Origin: Bolinopsis microptera
Taxonomy: Eukaryota > Ctenophora > Tentaculata > Lobata > Bolinopsidae
NCBI RefSeq assembly: GCF_026151205.1
Contig: NW_026971806.1
Coordinates: forward strand, 1-43,720
Reading direction: 5' to 3'
DNA: 43,720 nt
The position numbers and the translations under genes were made by a program. Under the pieces are notes generated by a model. That model was not told the DNA's origin and made no database searches. It worked only from the letters and a program-made list of their open reading frames with translations. Positions 18,881-41,800 of this stretch are shown in pieces (position 1 is the first letter of the stretch; each line of letters opens with the position of its first letter).

Positions 18881-21800
18881 AAAGTTTTGAAGAAATGGTT
18901 TTCTGAATTTAAAACAATAACTCGGGGCCCCGTTCGAGAGAAATGGATTTGCTGTATTTAAAAAAAGAACTCGGGGCCCAGTTCTAGAGAAGAGGATTTG
19001 CTTATTTTTAAAAAAAGTAAACCGGGGGCCCTTCTAGAGAAAAGGATTTTCGATTTTTAAAACAATAACCGGCCCATTCGTAAGAAGAGGATTTCTGTAA
19101 AAATTAAAACAAAACCCCCAAAAGGGAAAAACTTTTTTCGTTCCCCCGTTCGTAAAAAAAAATGGGTTTTCGTAATTTTAAAAAAAGTAACTCGGGGCCC
19201 AGTTTGTAAGAAATGTTTGCTGTAAATTTAAAAAAAAGTAACTCGGGCCCATTTTTGTTTGAAAAGGGGTTTGCTGATTTTAAAACAATAACTCGGGGCC
19301 CCGTTCGTAAGAAATGGGTTTTTCTGTATTTTAAAAAAAAGTAACTCGGGCCCATTCGTAAAAGATGAAATTTTCTGATTTTAAAAAAAAAGTAACCGGG
19401 CCCAGTTCGTAGGAAAGGATTTTGCTTATTTTAAAACAATAACTCGGCCCATTTCGAGAGAAGAAGGTTGCTGTATTTTAAAAAAAAGTAACTCGGACTG
19501 GAAAATGGCAGATTTAAAACAAAAATCGGATTTGAGGGTGTTTTAAAAAACAAGTAACCCCGGGGCCAGTTCGAAAAAGGATTTCGTATTTTTTAAAACA
19601 ATAACCGGGGCCCCGTTTTAGAAAGATGGAATTTTTGTATTTTAAAACAAAAAACTCGGCCCATTTTGTAGAAAGATGGATTCGTAATTTTAAAACAATA
19701 ACCGGCCCAGTTCGTAAAAGAAGGATTGCTTTTATTTTAAAACAAGTAACCGGGGCCCCGTTTTTTAAAAGGGATTTGCGATTTAAAACAAGTAACTCGG
19801 CCCCTTCGAAGAAGAAAGATTTGCTTATTTTAAAACAATTTTAAATGCCCAATTCTAAGAAGAGGATTTGCGTATTTAAAAACAAAACTGGGCCCAGTTC
19901 GAAAAAAGATGGGTTTCTGTAATTTTTAAAAAAAGTAACTCGGGCCCCGTTCGTAGAGAAGATGATTTGCTGTATTTTAAAAAAAGTAACTCGGGCCCAT
20001 TCGAGAGAAAATGGGTTTGCTGTATTTTAAAACAAGTAACCGGGCCCGTTCGAAGAAGAGGAATTTTCTGTATTTTAAACAAGTAACCGGCCCAGTTTGT
20101 AAGAAGAGGGGTTTCTGATTTTAAAAAAAAGTAAATCGGGCCCAGTCTAGAAAGATGGGTTTGCGTTTTTAAAACAATAACTTAATTTTTAAAAGATATT
20201 GATTTTTAAAACGAAAACGGGCCCAGTTCGTAGAAAATGGTTGTGTATTTTAAAAAAAGAAAACCGGGGGCCCGTTCGTAGAGAAATGGATTTGCTGTAA
20301 TTTTAAAAAAAAGAACCGGCCCAGTTCGTAGAGAGATGGATTTCGTATTTAAAAAAAGTAACTCGGGGCCCCTTCGTAAAAAAAGGAATTGCTGTATTTT
20401 AAAAAAAGTAACCGGGCCATTCGTAGAGAAGAAGGGTTTTTTGATTTAAAAACAATAACTCGGGGGCCCTTTTTTAGAGAAATGGGTTTTCGTATTTTTT
20501 AAAAAATAACTCGGGCCCCGTTCGTAAGAAGATGGGTTGCGTTTTTAAAACAAATAACACGGGGCCCCGTCGAGAGAAGATGGTTTTCGTATTTTAAAAA
20601 CAAGTAACCGGGGCCCCGTTTCGTAAGAAGATGGGTTGCAGTATTTAAAACAAGTAACTCGGCCAATTTGTAGAAAGATTTATTTCTGAATTTTAAAAAA
20701 TAACTCGGGGCCCCTTTTGGAGAAAATGGGTTGCGATTTTAAAACAAATAACCGGGGCCCATTCGTAGAAAAAGGTTTGCTGTATTTTAAAACAATAACT
20801 CGGGGCCCCGTTTCGTAGAGAAGAGGATTTGTTATTTTAAAAAAAAGAATCGGCCCGTTCGTAAGGAAGATTGATTTCTTTATTTAAAACAATAACTCGG
20901 GCCCAGTTCGTAGAGAAGATGGATTTTGCTGTATTTTAAAAAAAAGTAACTCGGGGCCCGTTCGTAGAGAAGAGGTTTTCGTTTTTAAAAAAAAGTAACC
21001 GGGCCCAGTTCGTAGAGAAGATGATTTGCTGTATTTTTAAAAAAGTAACCGGCCCATTTTGTAGAGAAGATGGATTTGCTTATTTTAAAACAATAACTCG
21101 GGCCCCGTTTGTAAAAAGATTTTCTGTATTTTTAAAAAAATTAACTCGGGGGCCCTTTGTAGAAAATGGATTGCTGTATTTTTTAAAAAAAAGTAACCCG
21201 GCCCATTCGTTAAAAAGATGGGTTTCTGTATTTTTAAAAAAAGTAACTCGGCCCCAAAAAATTATTTCGAAAAAAAAAAGATTGAGGGGGGGAAATTTTT
21301 CGTATTTTTTAAAACAAGTAACCGGGCCCAGTTTTGTGAGAAAAGGATTTGCTGTATTTTAAAACAATAACCGGGCCCATTTTTTAAGAAGAGGATTTCG
21401 TAAATTTTAAAAAAAAATCGGGCCCCGTTCGTAAGAGAAAAGGTTTCGTTTTAAAAACGATTCCCCAGTTTAAAAAATGGAATTTGCGGGAAAAACAAGT
21501 AATTTCGGGCCCGTCGTAAGAAGATGATTCTGTATTTTAAAAAAAGTAAAGGGCCCCAGTTGTAGAGAAGATGGATTTCGATTTTAAAAAAATCTGGGAT
21601 TTTTGTAAAAAGATGGTTTCTGTATTTAAAACAATAATCGGGCCCATTTAAAAGAAGATTTGCTGATTTTAAAAAATAACCGGCCCTTCGAGAGAAAAAT
21701 TTTGGGTGGGGATTATTTTAAAAAAAAACCTTCCCCAGTTTAGAAAGTGGGGGTTTTTGCGTTTTTAAAAAAAATTTGGGGCCCCTTTGAAAAAATGATT

Positions 21801-23395
21801 TGGATTTTAAAAAAGAAACTCGGCCCAGTTCGTTTAAAAATGGAAAGTGATTTTAAAACAAGTAACCGGGCCCCTTTTGTAAGAAGATGGGTTTGCGATT
21901 TTAAAAAAAAAAGTAACTCGGGGCCCGTTTTAGAGAAGATGGATTTGCTGTATTTTAAAACAAGTAATCGTGCCCCGTTCGTAAGAAGATGATTTGCTGT
22001 ATTTAAAACAAGAACTCGGGCCCATTCGTAGAAAGAGGATTTCTGTATTTTTAAAACAAGTAACTCGGGCCCAGTTTCGTTTGAGAAGAATGGATTTGCT
22101 GATTTTAAAACAGTAATCGGGCCCAGTTCTAAAAGAGGTTTGCTGTATTTTAAAAAAAAGTAAATCGGGCCCCTTTCGTAAGAAGTGGGTTTGCGTATTT
22201 TAAAAACATAATGGCCCCTTCGTAGAAAATGGATTTGCTTATTTAAAAAAAAATAACTCGGGCCCAGTTCGTAGAGAAGAGGATTTGCTGTATTTTAAAA
22301 CAATAACTCGGGGCCAGTTCTAAGAAGATGATTTGCGTATTTTAAAAAAAAATACTCGGGCCCAGTTTTGTAAGAAAGGATTGCTGTATTTAAAACAATA
22401 ACCGGGGCCCCTTTGTAAGAAGAAGGAATTGTTTTTTTAAAAACAATAAAATGCCCAGTTTGTAGAGAAGATGATTTTCTGTATTTTAAAACAATAAATC
22501 GGCCCCATTTGTAGAGAAGGGTGGGTTTTCTGTATTTTAAACAAATAACTCGGGCCCAGTTTTGAGAAAATGGATTTGCTGTATTTTAAAAAAATAACTC
22601 GGGCCCATTTTTGAGGAAATGGATTTGCTTTTTTAAAACCCAAGAACCGGGCCCAGTTCGTAAGAAAGGATTTTCTGTATTTTAAAAAAAAAGTAACGGC
22701 CCAGTTTTGTAAGAAGATGGGTTTTGCTGATTTTAAAAAAAGTAACTCGGGCCCATTCGTAAAAGAAAAATATTTGCTGATTTTAAAAACAAATAACTCG
22801 GCCCAGTTCGTAGAGAAATGGATTTGCTGTATTTAAAAACAAATAACTCGGCCCAGTTTTTAAGAAATGGATTTGCTGTTTTTTTAAAAAAAAACCCCGG
22901 CCCATTTCGTAAGAAATGGATTTGCGTATTTAAAAAAAAGTAATTTGGCCCGTTCGTAGAAAAATGGTTTGCGTAATTTTTAAAAAAAGAACCGGCCCAT
23001 TTTGTAGAGAAGTGGAATTTCGTATTTTTAAAAAAATAAAATCGGCCCATTTTTTGTAAGAAAAGGGGTTTGCGTATTTTTAAAAAAAGTAACTCGGGCC
23101 CAGTTCGTAGAGAAAAGGTTTGCTGTATTTTAAAAAAAAAGACCGGGGCCCCTTTCGTAAGAAGATGTTTTCTGTTATTTAAAACAAGTAACTCGGGCCC
23201 AGTTTTGTAGAAAGATGGATTTCTGATTTTAAAACAAGAACTCGGGGCCCGTTTGTAAGAAAGGGTTTGCTTTTTTAAAAAAAAAATAACTCGGCCCATT
23301 CGTAAAGAAGATGGATTTGCTGTATTTTAAAACAAGTAACTCGGGCCCAGTTCGTAGAGAAGATGGATTTGCTGATTTTTAAAACAAGTAACTGG
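18881..23395 (+). repeat. Moderately eroded array
   Basis: Most units are recognisable by GCCCAGTTCGTAGAGAAG or a slightly altered form, with A-tract extension (ACAAG to AAAAG) and G/C over-calling (GGGGCCCC). A 188-codon minus-strand frame at 22733-23299 is the longest repeat-derived frame. It stays open only because indels remove the single TAA per unit or shift it out of frame, and its product is a degenerate periodic repeat. The last units, about 23300-23390, are nearly canonical. Confidence 0.85.
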
Positions 23396-35160
<11,765 letters not shown>

Positions 35161-35800
35161 CCCCGTTCTAAGAAGATGGGTTTGTTTTTTTTTTTTTTTT
35201 TTTTAAAAAAGTTTTTTTTTTTTGCTGTATTTTAAAAAAAAGTAACTCGGCCCCCCCCCTTCGAAGAAAGTTTTGGTATTTAAAAAATAACAAAGGGCCC
35301 CTTTCGAAAGAAATATGGATTTCCCGATTTTAAAAAAATTAACTCGGAGTTTCTAAAAAATTTTGCGTATTTTTAAAAACAATAATGGGCCATTTCGTGG
35401 TATTTTCTTATTTTAAAACAAAATTTGGGCCCAGTTCTAAGGATGGATTTGGAAATTTTAAAAAAAAACCGGGGATTTTTGAAGAAGATGGATTTTGCTG
35501 TATTTAAAAACAAATAACTCGCCCGTTTGAGAATAGATTTCTGTATTTTAAAAAAACCAGGCCCCAGTTGAAGAAATGGATTGGAAAAAAAACAAGTAAC
35601 TCGGCCCTTTCAAAAAAAGATGGATTTGCTGATTTAAAACGTAATCGGCCCAGTTTTGTAGAGGAAATTTTCCTGTATTTTAAAAAAAGTAACCGGCCCG
35701 TTCTAAAAGGGTGGTTTTGTAAAAACAATAACTGGCCCAGTTTCGAAAAAGATGGATTTGCTGTAATTTAAAACAATAACCGGGGCCCCCCGTAGAGAAG
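35161..35800 (+). repeat. Eroded patch with two stretched T tracts
   Basis: A 20-base T run at 35185-35204 runs into AAAAAA, and a 12-base T run at 35212-35223 runs into GCTGTATTTTAAAA. Both sit at the unit's own T tracts (TTTTAAAA and ATTTGCTG), so they look like smaller versions of the giant in-register homopolymers. Units to about 35800 remain irregular in length. Confidence 0.75.
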
Positions 35801-38219
35801 ATGGATTTTCTGATTTTAAAACAAAACCGCCCGTTCGTAAGAAAGGATTGCTGTTTTTAAAACAAATAACCGGGCCCGTTCGTAGAGAGAGGATTTCGTA
35901 TTTTAAAACAAAATAACTCGGCCCAGTTCGTAGAGAAATGGATTTTCTGTATTTTAAAACAAGAACTCGGGGCCCGTTTGAAAGAAGAAGGATTTTCTTA
36001 TTTTAAAACAATAACTCGGGGCCCAGTTCGTAAGAGAAGGTTGCTGAATTTAAAACAAGTAACTCGGCCCCCTTCGAGAGAAGAGGGGTTTGCTGATTTT
36101 TTAAAAAATAATCGGCCCATTTTCTAGGAAAAATGGATTTCGTATTTTAAAAAAAATAACCGGCCCTTTTTGTAAGAAGAAAGGGTTGCTGTATTTTTTA
36201 AAAAAATAACCCGGCCCATTCGTAAGAAGAGGATTTTTGAAATTTTTAAAAAAAGAACCGGCCCCGTTCGTAAAATGGAAAGCGTATTTAAAAAAAAACT
36301 CGGGGCCCAGTTCGAAGAAAGGATTTGCTGTATTTAAAAAAAAAAACTCGGCCCATTTCTAGAGAAGATGGATTTGCTGATTTTAAAAAAGAACTCGGGC
36401 CAGTCAGAGAAGATGGGTTTTCGTATTTTAAAAACAAATAACCGGCCCATTTGTAAGAAGATGGTTTCTGTATTTTAAAAAAAGTAACTCGGGCCCCCGT
36501 TTCGTAGAGAAAAAATGGATTTGCTGAATTTAAAACAGTAAATCGGGCCCATTCGTAGAGAAAATGGATTGCGTATTTTTAAAAAAAAAACCCGGCCCAT
36601 TCTAAGAAATGGGGTTTGCTGATTTTTAAAAAAATAACCGGGGGCCCTTCGTAAGAAGAGGGTTTGCGATTTTAAAACAAGTAATCGGCCCATTTTTGTA
36701 AGAAGATGGATTGCTGTATTTTAAAAAGTAACTCGGGCCCAGTTCGTAGAGAAGTTGGGTTTGCTTATTTAAAAAAAATAACTTTGGCCCGTTTGAGAGA
36801 AGAAGGAAATTTTCGTATTTTTAAAAAAAGTAACCGGCCCCAGTTCGAAAGAAATGGATTCTGTAAATTTAAAACAAAAACTCGGGCCCAGTTCGTAAGA
36901 AATGGGTTTGCTGTATTTTAAAACAAATAACCGGCCCATTCGTAAGAAATGGATTTTCTGTTTTTAAAACAAATAAATCGGCCCCTTTTGTAGAGAAATG
37001 GATTTTGCTGATTTTAAAACAAATAACCGGGGCCCCTTTGTAGAGAAAAATGGATTTCTTATTTTTTAAAAAAATAACCGGCCCAGTTCGTAAGAAGAAG
37101 GATTTTCTGTATTTTAAAACAATAACCGGGCCCCCGTTTGAAAAGAAAAGGATTGCTGTATTTAAAACAATAACTCGGCCCATTTTTTAAAAAATGGGTT
37201 TGCGATTTAAAACAAAAACTCGGGCCCCCGTTTGTAAAGAAGATGGGTTTGCTGTTTTTAAAACAAGAACTCGGGCCCCGCGTAAGAAGATGGATTTTCT
37301 GTTTTTTAAAACAAATAACCGGCCCTTTTTGAGAGAAGATGGGTTTGCTGTTTTTTTTAAAACAATAACCGGCCCAGTTTGAAGAAGATGGATTTTCTGT
37401 ATTTTTAAAAAAAGTAACTCGGCCCATTTTAGAGAAGAGGATTTTTCTGTATTTTAAAACAAGTAACTCGGGGCCCAGTCGTAAGAAAAGGATTTGCGTA
37501 TTTTAAAAAAGTAACTCGGCCCAGTTTGTAAGAAGAGGATTTTCTGTATTTTAAAACAAGTAACTCGGCCCGTTCTAGAGAAGATGGATTTGCGTATTTT
37601 TAAAAAAAATAACTCGGGGCCCCGTTTTGTAAGAAGATGGATTTGCTGTATTTTAAAACAAGAAATCGGGCCCCTTCGTAGAGAGATGGGTTTGCTGTAT
37701 TTTAAAAAAAAAGTAACTCGGCCCCCTTTGTAGAGAAGATGGATTTGCTGTATTTTTAAAAAAAATAAATCGGCCCCAGTTCGTAAGAAGTGGGGTTTCT
37801 GTATTTTTAAAAAAATAACTCGGGGAGTTCGAGAGAAGATTGATTCGTATTTAAAACAAGAACCGGGGCCCTTCGAAGAAGATGGATTTGCTGTATTTTT
37901 AAAACAAGAACTCGGGGGCCCCGTTTGAAAGAAGATGGTTTGCTGATTTTAAAACAAATAACTCGGGCCCATTTTAAGAAGAGATTTGCTGTAAAAAAAA
38001 AAACAAAACCGGCCCTTTTGAGAGAAATGGAGCGTAATTTAAAACAAGTAACTCGGGGCCCGTTCGAGAAAGAGGGGTTTTTGTATTTTTTAAAAAAATA
38101 ACTCGGCCCAGTTCGTAGGAAAATGGGTTTCGATTTTAAAACAAATAACCGGGCCCATTCGAAGAAAAAATTTGCTGTAATTTTAAAAAAAAAACACGGG
38201 GGCCCAGTTCGTAAGAAAA
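35801..38219 (+). repeat. Moderately eroded array
   Basis: Roughly 48 units with the same landmark order. The commonest alterations are ACAAG to ACAA or AAAAG, GCCCAGTTCG to GCCCATTCG, and TTTGCTGTA to TTTGCGTA. Overlapping minus-strand frames at 36869-37183 and 37059-37427 translate the same repeat in different registers, confirming that neither is a gene. Confidence 0.85.
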
Positions 38220-38720
38220 TGGAAAACTTATTTAAAACGGAAACCCCAAAATTTTGAAGAAATGATTTTTTTTTAAAAATATCGGGAATTTTTTGGAAAA
38301 TTTTTAAATTGCTTATTTAAAAAAATACTCGGAGTAAAAAAATTTGCGATTTTAAAAAAAAATAACTCCCCATTTTTAAGAAAATTGGATTTTCTGATTT
38401 TAAAAAAGAACTTCGGGATTCTAAGAAAAGGAAAATTTTTGGAATTTTAAAAAACAAAGTAAAATCGGCCCTTAGTAAAGAAGAAAATTTGCGATTTAAA
38501 ACAAAAACCGGGGGCCATTTAAAAGATGGATTTTGCGTATTTTTAAAAAATAAAATCGCCCAGTTAAAAAAGATGGGATTTCTGAATTTAAAAACAAAAC
38601 TCCCCCAGTTCAGAAAAGGATTGCTGTATTAAAAAAACAAGAACTTTGGGGCCCACGTGGAAATGGTTTTGGGGATTTAAAAAAAGTAACTGCCCCGTTC
38701 GAGAAAATGGTTTCTTATTT
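38220..38720 (+). repeat. Heavily eroded patch
   Basis: GGGCCC is mostly absent or reduced to CCCC or GGG, spacing is irregular, and TTTAAA plus GAAGA or TTTGCG fragments are the main surviving landmarks. Flanks on both sides are moderately intact. I see nothing but degraded repeat here. Confidence 0.72.
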
Positions 38721-41219
38721 TTTAAAAAAAGAAACCGGCCCATTTCGTAAGAAGATGGATTTGCTGTTTTTAAAACAATAACTCGGGGCCCCTTCAGAGA
38801 AGATGGGTTTGCTTATTTAAACAAGTAACCGGCCCAGTTCTGAAAGGGATTTGCTGTATTTTAAAACAAGTAACTCGGCCCAGTTCTAAGAAGATGGATT
38901 GCTGTATTTTAAAACAAGTAACTCGGGCCCAGTCGTAAAAATGGGTTTCTGTTTTTAAAAAAAAGTAAACCGGGGCCCCGTTTTGTAGAGAAGATGGATT
39001 TTCTGATTAAAAAAAAATAACTCGGGGAGTTCGTGAGAAGATGGTTTTCGATTTTTAAAAAAAGTAACTCGGGCCCATTTTGTAAGAAGAAGGAATTTGC
39101 TTATTTAAAACAATAACTGGGGCCCCTTTTGAAGAAGATGGATTTGCTGTATTTTAAAAACAAGTAACTCGGGCCCCGTTCGTAAGAAGATGGGTTTTTC
39201 TTATTTTAAAACAATAACCACGGCCCATTCTAAGAAGATGGATTTTTCTGTATTTTTTAAAAAATAAACCGGCCCATTTTTGTAGAGAAGATGGATTTCG
39301 TATTTTAAAAAAATAACTCGGCCCAGTTCGTAGAGAAGATGGATTGCTGTAATTTAAAACAAATAACCGGCCCCGTTCTAGAGAAAATGGATTTCTGATT
39401 TAAAAAAAGTAACTCGGCCCATTTGTAAAAAGGATTTGCTGTATTTTAAAACAAGAATCGGCCCATTTTGAGAGAAGATTATTTGCTGTATTTTAAAAAA
39501 AGAAAATCGGGCCCAGTTCTAGAAGATGGATTTGCTGATTTTTTAAAAAAAAAAGTAATCGGGGCCCCATTCGTAGGAAAAATGGATTTGCTTTTTAAAA
39601 CAAGTAAAAATGCCCATTTTGTAAAAGAGGATTTGCGAATTTTTTAAAAAAAACTCGGCCCAGTTCGTGAGAAAGGAATTTTCTGTATTTTAAAAAAAAA
39701 AATCGGGGCCCCTTCGTAAGAAGATGGGTTTTCTGTATTTTTAAAACATAAATCGGGCCCCTTCGTAAGAAAGGATTTTCTGTATTTTAAAACAAGTAAC
39801 TCGGGCCCCTTCGTAAAAGAGGATTTGCGATTTTAAAACATAACCGGCCCCATTCGTAAGAAGATGGGTTTCGTATTTTAAAACAATAACTCGGCCCCCG
39901 TCGTAAAAGATGGAAAATTCTGATTTTAAAAAAAATAACTCGGCCCAGTTTGTAGAGAAGATGGGTTTTGCGTAATTTAAAACAAGTAACTCGGGGCCCC
40001 GTTCGTAGAGAAGATGGATTTCTTATTTAAAAAAGTAACTCGGCCCCTTCGTAAGAAGATGGATTTCCCGTATTTAAAAAAAAAACCGGGGGCCCCTTTT
40101 GAAGAAAAAATGGGTTGCTGTAATTTTAAAACAAATAATCGGGGCCCCCTTCGTAAGAAATGGATTTGCTGTATTTTAAAACAAATAAATCGGGCCCCGT
40201 TCGTAAGAAATGGATTGCGAATTTAAAAAAAGTAACCGGGCCCCGTTCGTAAGAAAGGATTTTCGTTTTTAAAAAAAAGAACTGGGCCCAGTTTGTAAAA
40301 AAGATGTTTTGCTGTATTTTAAAACAATAAATCGGCCCCGTTTTAAAAGAAAGATTTGCTGTATTTTAAAAAAAGTAATCGGGGGCCATTTTGAGGAAAT
40401 GGGTTTGCTGTATTTTTAAAAAAGTAACTCGGCCCAGTCGTAGGAAAAGGATTTCTTATTTTAAAACAATAAATCGGCCCATTTTTAGAGAAGGTTTGTG
40501 ATTTTTAAACAAAAAACCGGGCCCAGTTTGTAAGAAAGGATTTTCGTATTTTTAAAACAATAACCCCCCAGTTCGAGAGAAGAGGATTTCGTATTTTTAA
40601 AAAAATAACTCGGGCCCCTTCGTAGAAAAAAAGGGTTTGCTGTATTTTAAAAAAAAGTAACCGGGCCCAGTTTGTAAGAAGGATTTGCGTTTTTAAAACA
40701 AATCCGGCCCGTTCGTAGAGAAATGGATTTCGTATTTAAAACAAGTAATCGGCCCAGTTCGAGAGAATGGGTTTGCGTATTTAAAACAAAACTCGGCCCA
40801 GTTCGTAGAAAATGGATTTGCTTATTTTTAAAACAAGTAACTCGGCCCCGTTCGAAGAAATGGATTGCGTATTTTAAAAAAAAAGAACCGGGGAGTTCGT
40901 AAGAAAAGGGTTTGCGTATTTTTTAAAAAAGTAACCGGCCCCGTTTGGAAAAAAATGGGTTTGCTGTATTTTAAAACATAACTCGGGGGCCCCGTTCGTA
41001 AAAAATGATTTTGCGTTTTTTAAAAAGTAACTCGGGCCCATTCGTAAGAAGATGGTTTGCTGTATTTAAAAAAAAGTAATCGGGCCCATTTTGTAAGAAG
41101 ATGGTTTCTGTATTTTAAAAAAAAAGAACCGGGGGCCCGTTTCGTAGAGAAAATATTTTTCCGTATTTAAAAAAAAATAAACGGGGGCCCGTTCGTAAGA
41201 AGAGGAAAATTTTGTATTT
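38721..41219 (+). repeat. Moderately eroded array
   Basis: Units are easy to follow, with several near-canonical copies, for example around 38860-38930 and 39290-39350. The errors are the same isolated-base losses seen elsewhere. The plus-strand frame at 40014-40226 is repeat read-through. Confidence 0.86.
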
Positions 41220-41800
41220 TTAAAAAATAACTGCCCCTTGAAAGAAATGTTTGCGTAAAATTTAAAAAAAATTTTCTGGAGTTGAAAAAGGGATTTTTTT
41301 TTTAAAACAATAATCGGGCCCGTTCGGGAAGAGAACGTAAATTTTTAAAAAAAGTAACCGGGGCCCGCGTAAAAATTTGCTGATTTAAAACAAAACTCGG
41401 GCCCCTTCTAAGAAGTTATTTGGTTTTTTTAAAACGAACTTTTGGGGGAAAACGGGATTTAATAAGAAAAATTTCTGATTTTAAAAAAAGAAAATCCCCA
41501 ATTCAAAAAAGGGGAGCTGTATTTTAAAAAAAGTAATTCCCCCTTGAAGGAAGAGGGGCGTATTTTTTAAAAAAACCGGCCCCCTTGAGAGAAATGGTTT
41601 TATTTTAAAAAGTAAATGGCCCCTTCTAAAAAATGGGTTTCCAAAATTTTAAAAACAGTAACCCCCCGGCCCTTCGTAAAAAAAGGGTTTCATTTTAAAA
41701 AAAAAAGGGGGCCCAGTTTTTAAAAGAAGATTGTGTATTTAAAAAAAAAAATCGGGCCCCGTTCGAGAAAATTTTGCTGATTTTTTAAACAAGTAACTCG
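41220..41800 (+). repeat. Heavily eroded patch
   Basis: Unit landmarks are fragmentary and G or C runs replace GGGCCC and its flanks; AACTTTTGGGGGAAAACGGG near 41440 is an example. Register resumes cleanly at about 41790 with AAGTAACTCGGGGCCCGTTC. No unique sequence is apparent. Confidence 0.72.
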
